Positions 5,588 through 12,565 of a DNA stretch of 12,565 nucleotides are shown here, one piece after another; within the stretch, counting starts at the first letter, position 1; every line of letters begins with the position of its first letter. Source of the DNA: Cellvibrio sp. (GTDB lineage Bacteria; Pseudomonadota; Gammaproteobacteria; Pseudomonadales; Cellvibrionaceae). The stretch covers positions 1 to 12,565 of the forward strand of contig JAJQJO010000054.1 of the NCBI GenBank assembly GCA_021323495.1, given 5' to 3'. The notes beneath the pieces are model-generated. The model was not told the DNA's origin, searched no databases, and worked only from the letters and a program-made list of their open reading frames with translations. A program made the position numbers and the translations under genes.

Positions 5588-7255
5588 ATGTTCAGCAATC
5601 TCAGTTTGAAATCCAAAATTTTACTGCTCTGCGTCCTGATTGTGTTGGGGTTGTCGATGTTGGGCCTTACGGCTTATATGCAAATCCGTTCATTCAATAT
5701 GGTAGTGGATGATACCGCTACCCACAGCCAGCGTCGCTCCGACATTCTGGTGGAAATCGAGAGCGCGGCGATTACTTTTAAAACGCAAGTGCAGGAATGG
5801 AAAAATATCCTGATTCGCGGCAACGATGCCGAACAATTCACCAAATATGTCGATGGATTTATTGAGGCAGAAACTGCGGTACAGAAGCATCTTGCTGCTG
5901 CATTGGCGCTGCAAAAAGAAGAAGGCATGGCAATGGATGCAATTGTTCTTTTGCAGAAAGAGCATACCCAATTGGGTAAAGATTATCGCGATGCGTTAAA
6001 AAGTTTTGATCAGGAAAACCCTAATGCAGGAAAAATAGTCGATAAGTTGGTCAGTGGTATGGATCGGGAAACCAGCCGGCAAATGCAGGAATTGGCTGAT
6101 AGCACCACGAGTGGTTTTGATCAGTACCTATTGGACTCGGACGTAAAAACAGAAAAGATTTACCGCGATACTGTGCGTCTCCTGATAACAATTTGCCTTG
6201 GGGCTTCAATCATTATTATTGCGGTAATGACGTTTATCTTTCGCGATATGTTCAAACTATTGGGTGGCGAACCTGCCTATACCGCCAGTGTGGTATCGCA
6301 AGTAGCGGACGGCTATCTCAATTTGGATATACAACTCAAACAAGGTGACACCACCTCGCTGCTCGCCAGCGTAGCCAATATGAGCAAACAACTGGCTGAC
6401 ATTATCGGCGATGTGCGCAGTTCTGCCGATGCACTTTCGTCTGCCTCGGAAGAAGTGAACGCGACGGCTCAATCACTGGCTAAAGGTGCCTCTGTGCAAG
6501 CAGCGAGTGTCGAAGAGACTTCCGCATCTATGGAGCAAATGTCTGCGTCTATTTCCCAGAATAGTGAAAACGCCAAAATTACTGATGGAATGGCCCAAAA
6601 AGCTGCGCGCGATGCCGCGTCTGGCGGGGAAGCGGTAATAGGGACGGTAGAGGCGATGCAAAAAATTGCAGAACGTATCAGCGTAATTGATGACATCGCC
6701 TACCAAACCAATTTGCTTGCACTTAACGCGGCAATTGAAGCGGGCCGTGCTGGTGAACATGGGCGTGGCTTTGCCGTGGTGGCCTCAGAGGTGCGCAAAC
6801 TCGCCGAGCGCAGCCAGGTCGCCGCGCAGGAAATTGGCACACTTGCATTGGACACGGTCAAGCGCGCTGAACATGCGGGAAATATGTTGAAGGATATGGT
6901 ACCGGCAATTCGCAAGACCGCTGATCTGGTTCAGGAAATAGCAGCAGCCTCATCCGAACAAAATGCTGGCGTTGCGCAAATCAATGGTGCGATTGGGCAG
7001 GTGAGCCAAACCCTGCAACAAAATGCAGCGGCTTCGGAAGAACTGAGCTCTACCTCGGAAGAAATGAGTGCCCAGGCAATTCGCCTGCAAGAGTCGATGA
7101 CCTATTTTACCCTGGATAATTACGGTTCAAAAAAAACAGGTAAACCAGTGAGTAAAAAATCATCACCATCCAGTAGTAAGCCTAAAGCGAGCAATAAAAA
7201 AAGTAGCGCAATCAGCGACGATGAATTGGATAAAAATTTTGTGCGTTACAGTTGA
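5588..7255 (+). CDS. Methyl-accepting chemotaxis protein, helical sensor domain
   Basis: This is a 555-residue inner-membrane chemoreceptor. It has TM1 (about 11-30), a predicted helical periplasmic domain (32-197), TM2 (about 198-219), a HAMP-like segment starting LLGGEP, and a full MCP signalling domain with the QTNLLALNAAIEAGRAGE tip. The sensor holds an F-K-x-Q-V-Q-E-W-K-N segment (64-78) that I have seen in several MCPs; its ligand is unknown to me. Methylation-type motifs centre on E309/E310, E316/Q317 and the C-terminal helix (ASEELSST). The Glu/Gln pair is a possible CheD or CheB substrate. After YFTL comes a Lys/Ser-rich linker of about 40 residues ending D-E-L-D-K-N-F-V-R-Y-S, possibly a CheR tether. 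A GAGAG ribosome site precedes ATG 5588, 35 bases after cheW. Confidence 0.94.
   Translation: MFSNLSLKSKILLLCVLIVLGLSMLGLTAYMQIRSFNMVVDDTATHSQRRSDILVEIESAAITFKTQVQEWKNILIRGNDAEQFTKYVDGFIEAETAVQKHLAAALALQKEEGMAMDAIVLLQKEHTQLGKDYRDALKSFDQENPNAGKIVDKLVSGMDRETSRQMQELADSTTSGFDQYLLDSDVKTEKIYRDTVRLLITICLGASIIIIAVMTFIFRDMFKLLGGEPAYTASVVSQVADGYLNLDIQLKQGDTTSLLASVANMSKQLADIIGDVRSSADALSSASEEVNATAQSLAKGASVQAASVEETSASMEQMSASISQNSENAKITDGMAQKAARDAASGGEAVIGTVEAMQKIAERISVIDDIAYQTNLLALNAAIEAGRAGEHGRGFAVVASEVRKLAERSQVAAQEIGTLALDTVKRAEHAGNMLKDMVPAIRKTADLVQEIAAASSEQNAGVAQINGAIGQVSQTLQQNAAASEELSSTSEEMSAQAIRLQESMTYFTLDNYGSKKTGKPVSKKSSPSSSKPKASNKKSSAISDDELDKNFVRYS
7235..7249 (+). other. Candidate CheR-tethering pentapeptide of the first receptor
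   Basis: Codons 550-554 encode N-F-V-R-Y, followed by a final Ser. The aromatics at positions 2 and 5 match the spacing of the NWETF-type pentapeptide that docks CheR. A flexible basic linker precedes it. The same element occurs in the second receptor at 8915-8929 (D-F-V-R-Y). Confidence 0.5.
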
Positions 7256-7315
7256 GGTAATTAGCTGCGCTGATTGCCTGGGTGATTTTAAATTTTAAGT
7301 CTTTGGAGCCAAAAA

Positions 7316-8935
7316 ATGACCGTTGCCAAAAAAATGATTTTTCTGGTGGCTGCAGCCTTACTGGGGATTGTAATTCTGGCCGGGGCGGCTCAAATACAAA
7401 TTAACAATGTGTTTGAACAGACTAATTACAGCAATGAGAACGTGATTCCCAGTATGAATTTGTTGTCCGGTATCCAGAGCAATGTTTATCGCTTTCGTAT
7501 CCGGGTAAGTCGCTTTGTGTTAAATACCGACCCTGCACAAGTAGAGAAGCAGGAGACGGATATTAACAAAGCCATGAACGACGCCAGTGCTGGATTGAAA
7601 GAATATGAAACCTATGCCGATCAGCCACGCGATAAAGAATTATGGATTGCCGATACACAACACTTTGAAAAATATATGAGCCACCTTCCAGGAATTTTGG
7701 CGGCAACCAGGAAAGGCCAAACCGATGCGGCAATTGCGCTGATGGAACAGGCTGGCGAGGATGCAAGGTCGTTGGCTACAGCACTGGAAGAGCATGCTGC
7801 TTACAATATGGAGCTGGCTGAAAATGCCAAAAATACTGCCTTGGCAACCAAGGCCAGGGCTGCACTTTTATCCATTGTGATTGCGTCGATCACCTTGGTA
7901 GCGATTGCATTGATTGGATTTTTTATCGCCCGCAACCTGTTGCGTCAATTGGGCGGTGAGCCGGATTATGCCGCCGCCGTTGTGGCAAAAATTGCCGCCG
8001 GTGATTTAACCCAACACGTCGATGTTAAACAGGGCGATACCAGCAGCATGTTGGCGGCGATCCGTGAAATGTCGAATACCCTGTCGCAAGTACTGGGAGA
8101 AGTGCGCAGCTCGGCAGATGCATTGGCATCCGCTTCGGAAGAAGTCAACGCAACGGCACAATCACTTGCGAAGGGTGCCTCAGTGCAAGCGGCCAGCGTG
8201 GAGGAAACCTCTGCATCGATGGAGCAAATGTCGGCCTCGATTATGCAAAACAATGAGAACGCCAGCATCACTGATGGCATGGCCCAAAAAGCAGCGACCG
8301 ATGCGGCTACCGGTGGCTCTGCGGTGGCGAGCACGGTAGAAGCGATGCAAAAAATTGCCGACCGTATTGGTGTGATTGACGATATTGCGTACCAAACCAA
8401 TTTGCTCGCGCTCAATGCCGCCATTGAAGCGGGGCGTGCGGGTGAGCATGGGCGCGGTTTTGCAGTAGTAGCTTCCGAGGTGCGCAAATTGGCTGAGCGC
8501 AGCCAGGTAGCCGCGCAGGAAATTGGTTCGCTTGCCGGTGAGACAGTGAATAAAGCCGATAATGCGGGCAAGCTTTTGCAAGAGATGGTGCCTTCGATTC
8601 GCAAGACTGCTGACCTGGTCCAGGAAATTGCAGCCGCATCGATGGAACAAACGGCTGGAGTCAATCAAATTAACGCGGCTATTGGCCAGGTGAGCCAAAC
8701 CATGCAACAAAATGCGGCGGCTGCGGAAGAATTAAGTTCAACCTCAGAAGAGCTCAGTTCACAAGCAATGCGTCTGCAGGAAGCGGTGAGTTATTTCACC
8801 TTGATGAACCAGGATCCGCGTAATACCTATGCCCGCGCACCACAATCCAGTCCAGCTATCCAGCCGCGCAAAAAAGCGGATAAAAAAATAATGAGTGATG
8901 ATGATCTGGATAAGGATTTTGTACGCTATTCCTGA
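7316..8935 (+). CDS. Methyl-accepting chemotaxis protein, 4HB-type sensor domain
   Basis: This is a 539-residue chemoreceptor with TM1 (about 7-25), a helical periplasmic domain (27-182), TM2 (about 183-205), a HAMP-like region beginning QLGGEP and an MCP signalling domain. The sensor, with V-I-P-S-M-N-L-L early and a long alpha-helical run, resembles the four-helix-bundle 4HB_MCP family; its ligand is unknown. The cytoplasmic half is nearly identical in protein sequence to the upstream receptor, while the sensors differ, so the two should join the same arrays and report different stimuli. Methylation motifs include E296/E297 and E303/Q304. The tail ends DDLDKDFVRYS, matching the upstream receptor. 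A GGAG ribosome site precedes ATG 7316. The two genes probably arose by tandem duplication. Confidence 0.94.
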   Translation: MTVAKKMIFLVAAALLGIVILAGAAQIQINNVFEQTNYSNENVIPSMNLLSGIQSNVYRFRIRVSRFVLNTDPAQVEKQETDINKAMNDASAGLKEYETYADQPRDKELWIADTQHFEKYMSHLPGILAATRKGQTDAAIALMEQAGEDARSLATALEEHAAYNMELAENAKNTALATKARAALLSIVIASITLVAIALIGFFIARNLLRQLGGEPDYAAAVVAKIAAGDLTQHVDVKQGDTSSMLAAIREMSNTLSQVLGEVRSSADALASASEEVNATAQSLAKGASVQAASVEETSASMEQMSASIMQNNENASITDGMAQKAATDAATGGSAVASTVEAMQKIADRIGVIDDIAYQTNLLALNAAIEAGRAGEHGRGFAVVASEVRKLAERSQVAAQEIGSLAGETVNKADNAGKLLQEMVPSIRKTADLVQEIAAASMEQTAGVNQINAAIGQVSQTMQQNAAAAEELSSTSEELSSQAMRLQEAVSYFTLMNQDPRNTYARAPQSSPAIQPRKKADKKIMSDDDLDKDFVRYS

Positions 8936-9031
8936 TCCACTATTGCCGGATGCTCGACCGGAAAATTAATTGTCCAACCTGAGGAGTGGCATAGGGATAG
9001 AGGGCACCTTCTGTTTTAGCAAAAGTAAATA

Positions 9032-9868
9032 ATGATGAGCCAGCTTATGGAAATGGAAAGTGCAACCCCCGTTCCCTCTGATAAAGAGTTTCAGTTATTT
9101 CAACAATTAATTCAGCAAAAGTTAGGTATTTTTTTGCCTGCGCAAAAAAAAGCACTCTTGAGCAATCGCTTATGGAAACGCTTGCAAGCGTGCCAGGCGA
9201 AAGGCTTCGGCGATTATTATCGATTGATCCAAAGCCCGCAGGGAAAGGGTGAGTTGAGTCTTGCGCTGGAATTAATTACCACCAATGAAACCTATTTTTT
9301 CCGCGAGCAAAAACATTTTGATTATTTGCAGGACGATATTTTGCCCAAGCTGCGGCCGGGGAATAGTTTCCGCGTGTGGAGCGCCGCTTCATCCACCGGT
9401 GAAGAACCCTACAGCATTGCCATGGTGTTGAAAGACCGCTGTACCTGTGAGTGGGAGCTCTTGTGCTCGGATGTAAATCGCACGGTAGTAGAGCAGGCCA
9501 AGGTAGGGATTTATCCGGACATGCGCATTAAAAATATTCCGCAGGAATATTTGCGCCGTTTTTGTCGCAAAGGGGTTGGTCCCCAGCAAGGTAATGTCCG
9601 TGTGACCGCAGAATTACGCCAGGCAGTGCAATTCTTTACTTTGAATTTGCATGAGGATTTCCCCGATATTGGAAAATTTGATTTGGTATTTTTACGCAAT
9701 GTGCTGATTTATTTCGAGAATGATAATAAGTCCAGAATTTTGGATCGCATTGCAGAAAAGCTGAATCCAGGCGGGATATTGTTTGTCGGTCACTCCGAAA
9801 GCTTGCATGGGATCAGTTCGCGCTTTGTGCCGGTCAAACCCGCTATCTACCGTTTAACCGGGCGGTAA
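9032..9868 (+). CDS. cheR: Chemoreceptor glutamate methyltransferase CheR
   Basis: CheR transfers methyl groups from S-adenosylmethionine to receptor glutamates for adaptation. The 278-residue protein has the all-alpha N-terminal domain and the SAM-binding domain. Visible motifs are TTNETYFFRE (83-92), the SAM-binding segment VWSAASSTGEEPYSIAM (115-131) and FLRNVLIYF around N223. The beta-subdomain loop RKGVGPQQGNVRV (179-191) closely resembles the E. coli loop that docks the receptor pentapeptide, which suggests a tether-using CheR. An in-frame TAA at 9026-9028 means the start is at 9032 or one of the nearby ATG codons (9035, 9047, 9053). No good ribosome site is visible, so the exact start is uncertain. 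There are no TPR repeats. cheD follows after five bases. Confidence 0.95.
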   Translation: MMSQLMEMESATPVPSDKEFQLFQQLIQQKLGIFLPAQKKALLSNRLWKRLQACQAKGFGDYYRLIQSPQGKGELSLALELITTNETYFFREQKHFDYLQDDILPKLRPGNSFRVWSAASSTGEEPYSIAMVLKDRCTCEWELLCSDVNRTVVEQAKVGIYPDMRIKNIPQEYLRRFCRKGVGPQQGNVRVTAELRQAVQFFTLNLHEDFPDIGKFDLVFLRNVLIYFENDNKSRILDRIAEKLNPGGILFVGHSESLHGISSRFVPVKPAIYRLTGR

Positions 9869-9873
9869 GTTTT

Positions 9874-10380
9874 ATGGCCGTTGTGCCCATCATCAAACCA
9901 CTGCACAGCATCCATCCGGGCGAGTGGTATTTTGGTGTTGAATATGAACGCTTGCATACTGTACTGGGCTCTTGTGTCGCCCTGACTGCCTGGCATCCAA
10001 CCCTCAAGGTCGGCGGTATGTGCCATTATTTATTGGCGAAAGACCCCGCGCAAAAAGTGGGTGCAGCACATAAAGACAAGCAGCAGTTAGCCGATTGCCG
10101 CTACGCGGTAAATGCCTTGGCGGCAATGAAGAACGCGATGCAGGCTTATGCGGGAATGGCTGAATATCAATTAGGTATTTTTGGTGGTGGCGATATGTTT
10201 GCCTATAGCACGTCGACATCCATCGGTCAGGACAATATCGTCTATATCCAACAATGGTTAAAGCGTGAAAACCTTCGTCCCATGCATACGGATGTCGGCG
10301 GGGCAATTTCCCGTTCATTGCTGCTGTTGATGTCCACCGGCGAAATCCAGATAAAACAATATTTAATGGATCACCGTTGA
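9874..10380 (+). CDS. cheD: Chemoreceptor glutamine deamidase CheD
   Basis: CheD converts specific receptor glutamines to glutamates, setting methylation sites and receptor activity. The 168-residue protein shows the family core TVLGSCVALTAWHP followed by GGMCHYLL. The catalytic pair is C34 and H51, with the same 17-residue spacing as C27/H44 of Thermotoga maritima CheD. A later GGGDMF block and a C-terminal DVGG are also typical. No cheC is present in the window, so CheD is probably not held by a CheC partner here. The candidate Glu/Gln methylation pairs in the two receptors are plausible targets. The gene starts five bases after cheR with a weak ribosome site, which fits co-translation. Confidence 0.94.
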   Translation: MAVVPIIKPLHSIHPGEWYFGVEYERLHTVLGSCVALTAWHPTLKVGGMCHYLLAKDPAQKVGAAHKDKQQLADCRYAVNALAAMKNAMQAYAGMAEYQLGIFGGGDMFAYSTSTSIGQDNIVYIQQWLKRENLRPMHTDVGGAISRSLLLLMSTGEIQIKQYLMDHR

Positions 10381-10384
10381 ATTA

Positions 10385-10412
10385 TTGAAATACCGGTTTG
10401 ATCGACGATACT
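10385..10412 (+). promoter_or_regulatory. Weak candidate promoter before cheB
   Basis: TTGAAA (10385-10390) and GATACT (10407-10412) are 16 bases apart. They lie in the 114-base gap between cheD and cheB, one of the larger gaps in the cluster. The match is moderate and may be chance. If real, it would transcribe cheB and the REC-EAL gene separately. Confidence 0.3.
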
Positions 10413-10456
10413 TGATGAATTGCATTAGCACCCGTTACCGGTGTGTCGGTCGATAT
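10391..10456 (+). repeat. Imperfect 21-base direct repeat before cheB
   Basis: A sequence beginning TACCGGT and ending CGATA occurs at 10391-10411 and again at 10436-10456, with about 15 of 21 positions matching and a 45-base period. It could be a pair of regulator-binding sites overlapping the candidate promoter, or coincidence. Confidence 0.3.
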
Positions 10457-10494
10457 AAAACTCGCTGAAACATTGAGTAAAAAGTTGAGAAATT

Positions 10495-11541
10495 ATGACA
10501 ATTAATGTGTTGGTAGTGGATGATTCAGCGGTAGTGCGCCAGGTGCTCAGCAGTGTGCTGGGCGAGGCACCGGACATTACTGTGTATGCCACCGCTTCGG
10601 ACCCGATTTTTGCCCAACAGCAAATGCAAAAAAAATGGCCCGATGTGATTTTGCTGGATATAGAAATGCCGCGCATGGATGGCCTGACTTTTTTACGCCA
10701 GCTGATGAACGAAAGACCAACACCAGTGATTATTTGCTCATCGCTGGCGGAAAAAGGTGCTGAGTTGACCCTGCAAGCGTTGTCAGCGGGTGCGATTGAT
10801 GTCATCACCAAACCGCAATTGGGGGTCAAGGATTTTTTGCTGGAAGCAAAACACTTGCTCTGGCAAACCGTGCGCGGCGCGGCGGGCGCCCATGTGTCGC
10901 GCAAGGCACTGGGCATCGATGCCAAAAAAATTACCTCAGTGGTACCTGCGTCTGATTTGGTCGCCATGACCGCTACTACCGATACCATTATTGTGATTGG
11001 CACATCGACCGGTGGCACCCAGGCGCTGGAAGAAATACTCAGTAAAATTCCACGCACTTGTCCCGGCATAGCCGTGGTCCAGCATATGCCGGAAAAATTT
11101 ACCGCCGCTTTTGCCAAGCGCCTGGATGGTTTGTGCCAGGTTGACGTGAAAGAGGCCGAGAGTGGTGACCGTTTGATTCCCGGCCGCGTCTTGATTGCGC
11201 CCGGCGGGCACCATCTGGAAGTGCAGCGTTCGGGCGCGCAATATGTTGCCAAAGTGTTTCGCGGCCCCAGTGTGAACCGCCATTGCCCATCGGTAGATGT
11301 ATTATTTCGTTCGGCGGCCCGTGCAGCGGGGCGCAATGCCACGGGTATTATCATGACCGGTATGGGTGATGATGGTGCCAGAGGATTATTGGAGATGCGC
11401 CAGGTTGGCTGTAGAACCATCGCACAGGACGAAAGTTCGTGTGTGGTATTTGGTATGCCCAAAGAGGCTATCAGCCTCGGTGCGGCCAAAGAAGTTATGC
11501 CACTCTCACAGATTCCCTCCGTACTCGGAGGCAAAGCATGA
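10495..11541 (+). CDS. cheB: Chemoreceptor methylesterase/deamidase CheB
   Basis: CheB is a receiver-regulated methylesterase that removes methyl groups from receptors. The 348-residue protein has an N-terminal receiver (D9-D10, phospho-acceptor D55 in LLDIEMPRMDG), a linker and the C-terminal catalytic domain. The catalytic triad is S171 (GTSTGG), H197 (QHMP) and D293 (GMGDDGA), with the same spacing as S164/H190/D286 of the enteric enzyme. Phosphorylation by CheA should activate it and close the adaptation loop with CheR. ATG 10495 has a partial ribosome site (GAG). The gene is preceded by a 114-base gap and its stop overlaps the start of the next gene (ATGA), so the REC-EAL protein is probably co-translated. 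Confidence 0.96.
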   Translation: MTINVLVVDDSAVVRQVLSSVLGEAPDITVYATASDPIFAQQQMQKKWPDVILLDIEMPRMDGLTFLRQLMNERPTPVIICSSLAEKGAELTLQALSAGAIDVITKPQLGVKDFLLEAKHLLWQTVRGAAGAHVSRKALGIDAKKITSVVPASDLVAMTATTDTIIVIGTSTGGTQALEEILSKIPRTCPGIAVVQHMPEKFTAAFAKRLDGLCQVDVKEAESGDRLIPGRVLIAPGGHHLEVQRSGAQYVAKVFRGPSVNRHCPSVDVLFRSAARAAGRNATGIIMTGMGDDGARGLLEMRQVGCRTIAQDESSCVVFGMPKEAISLGAAKEVMPLSQIPSVLGGKA

Positions 11542-12565
11542 AATCACTGATTTCCGAGTTAAGTGTATTGGTTACTGATGACAGCCTGACCCAGCGCCAA
11601 TACGCCAAGGAATTGTGTAAGGATTTGGGCGTGATGGATCTCCACGAGGCCGCCAACGGCGTGGACGCATTGCAAGTATTGGACGCACGTAGCGTGGACG
11701 TAGTATTGATTGATCTGGAAATGCCGGTTATGGACGGGGTGGAATTGATTCGCTCCATGGCACAGAAAAAATTTGTCAGCAGCGTCATTATCCTGAGTGC
11801 CAAAGATCCCATTTTAATTGCCAGTGTCGGCACCATGGCTGAGGCTGATGGTTTGCATGTCCTGGGTACTTTTCAAAAGCCGCTCTTGCCGGATGCGCTG
11901 GAGTGCAGTTTGTTGCGCTTTATCCAGGACGCAAAAACCAAGGCAGCGGAACCCAAGATTGCGCTTGAAAATGAAGTCACTGCGGTCGAGTTAAGCGAGG
12001 CTTTGGCGAATGGTGACTTGACCCTGGCATACCAGCCCAAGCTCACTGTGCAGGGGCTTATGCTAAAAGGGGTTGAAGCCCTGGCGCGCTGGCGCCATCC
12101 GCAAAAAGGCATGATCTCCCCTGGTGTTTTTATTCCGCTCGCTGAACGTCACGGCATGATCGATATGCTCACCCGCCATCTTTTGCATGTGGCATTCCAG
12201 CACAAAAAAAATTGGCAGAATTTTGGTCTGCGTTTCAATCTCGCATTTAATTTATCACCGCTATCGCTGGCCGATTCGGACATGGTGGATTGGTTGTGCA
12301 AACTCACTGAAGACTACGGCATCGCACCCACCGATGTTACCTTTGAGATTACCGAGAATGCCCTCCTGGGTGAATTGGCGAGTGCGATCCGCACGCTTGC
12401 ACGGTTGCGCCTGAAAGGTTTTCATATTGCGATTGATGACTACGGTACTGGCTTTGCGAATGCCCAACAATTATCGCGTGTGCCCGCGACGGAATTAAAA
12501 ATTGATCGCTCACTTGTGCATCGCTCCGCGGCGCGCCCGCAACAGCGGACGATTCTGGCAAGCAC
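11538..12565 (+). CDS. REC-EAL response regulator, RocR-like c-di-GMP phosphodiesterase (3' end outside window)
   Basis: The visible 342 residues contain a receiver domain (D14-D15, phospho-acceptor D59, S87, K114) and most of an EAL domain, which hydrolyses c-di-GMP to pGpG. Catalytic residues seen are E180 (EAL motif), N238 (NLSP), E270 (FEITE), D300-D301 (DDYGTG) and K321 (LKID). All are shifted by exactly five from RocR of P. aeruginosa (E175, N233, E265, D295, D296, K316), so the enzyme looks active and RocR-like. The seventh residue, RocR E352, would fall just past the window. The segment after the receiver's S87 (DPIL) also resembles RocR. A GGAGG ribosome site lies within the end of cheB and the start overlaps its stop as ATGA. 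CheA is the likely phosphodonor, by position. Confidence 0.93.
   Translation, partial: MKSLISELSVLVTDDSLTQRQYAKELCKDLGVMDLHEAANGVDALQVLDARSVDVVLIDLEMPVMDGVELIRSMAQKKFVSSVIILSAKDPILIASVGTMAEADGLHVLGTFQKPLLPDALECSLLRFIQDAKTKAAEPKIALENEVTAVELSEALANGDLTLAYQPKLTVQGLMLKGVEALARWRHPQKGMISPGVFIPLAERHGMIDMLTRHLLHVAFQHKKNWQNFGLRFNLAFNLSPLSLADSDMVDWLCKLTEDYGIAPTDVTFEITENALLGELASAIRTLARLRLKGFHIAIDDYGTGFANAQQLSRVPATELKIDRSLVHRSAARPQQRTILAS

Noticed and set aside
7966..8664. Minus-strand open frame (232 codons) opposite the second receptor
   Set aside because: An Ala/Ser-rich shadow of the MCP coding sequence; a similar shadow is seen opposite the first receptor, as expected from their similarity.
8936..9031. 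Possible promoter (TTGTCC and TAGGGA) or small gene in the gap before cheR
   Set aside because: The promoter boxes match poorly, and the AGGAG at 8982-8986 is not followed by a usable start codon.
10447..10456. GTCGATAT resembling a sigma-28 -10 element
   Set aside because: No TAAA-type -35 element lies at the required distance upstream.
10425..11534. Long minus-strand open frame (369 codons) opposite cheB
   Set aside because: The plus strand encodes a complete CheB with receiver and catalytic triad. The antisense translation shows no family features.
1..12565. Mobile elements, tRNA or rRNA genes, CRISPR arrays
   Set aside because: No transposase or integrase sequence, no cloverleaf or rRNA-like segment and no regularly spaced short repeats were found by reading.

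Overview
The window is a stretch of a Gram-negative, probably gammaproteobacterial chromosome. It holds the 3' end of a phosphoenolpyruvate carboxylase gene, followed by a complete chemosensory gene cluster on the same strand. The codon use, the phosphoenolpyruvate carboxylase C-terminus and the gene order (mcp-cheY-STAS-cheA-cheW-mcp-mcp-cheR-cheD-cheB) suggest a Pseudomonas/Cellvibrio-type organism. This taxonomic placement is inference. The order resembles the Pseudomonas aeruginosa Che2 cluster, the F7 type in chemosensory classification.

Layout. Bases 1-566 are the ppc C-terminus. Bases 567-882 are intergenic, with a strong rho-independent terminator for ppc (590-630) and then a candidate sigma-70-type promoter with an upstream dyad. 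From 883 to the right edge the genes are densely packed: an unusual MCP-like protein (883-2133), cheY (2143-2505), a STAS-domain gene (2535-2840), cheA (2851-5046), cheW (5043-5552), two full-length chemoreceptors (5588-7255 and 7316-8935), cheR (9032-9868), cheD (9874-10380), cheB (10495-11541) and a REC-EAL gene that runs off the window (11538 onward). ATGA overlaps join cheA/cheW and cheB/REC-EAL. The largest internal gaps are 96 bases before cheR and 114 bases before cheB. No RNA genes, insertion sequences, CRISPR arrays, frameshifts or flagellar genes were seen.

How the genes work together. The two membrane receptors should form arrays with CheW and CheA. CheR methylates, CheB demethylates and CheD deamidates the receptors. 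CheA can phosphorylate three receiver proteins encoded here: CheY, CheB and the REC-EAL protein. The EAL domain keeps every catalytic residue visible in the window, with spacing that matches P. aeruginosa RocR, so phosphorelay signalling probably feeds into c-di-GMP breakdown.

Points of most interest. (1) The first MCP-like protein has no sensor domain and no HAMP. It carries a CheZ-like helix motif (QFQDRVSQ) and a flexible tail ending in ITFF, next to cheY in a cluster that has no cheZ, cheC or cheX. (2) CheA carries two tandem 24-residue MshEN-like motifs, a fold known elsewhere for c-di-GMP binding, in the same operon as a c-di-GMP phosphodiesterase. (3) Both receptors end in a shared tail with F-x-x-Y spacing like the CheR-tethering pentapeptide, with one extra serine at the end. 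Together these suggest a chemosensory pathway wired to c-di-GMP, possibly with feedback on the kinase. The wiring is inference.
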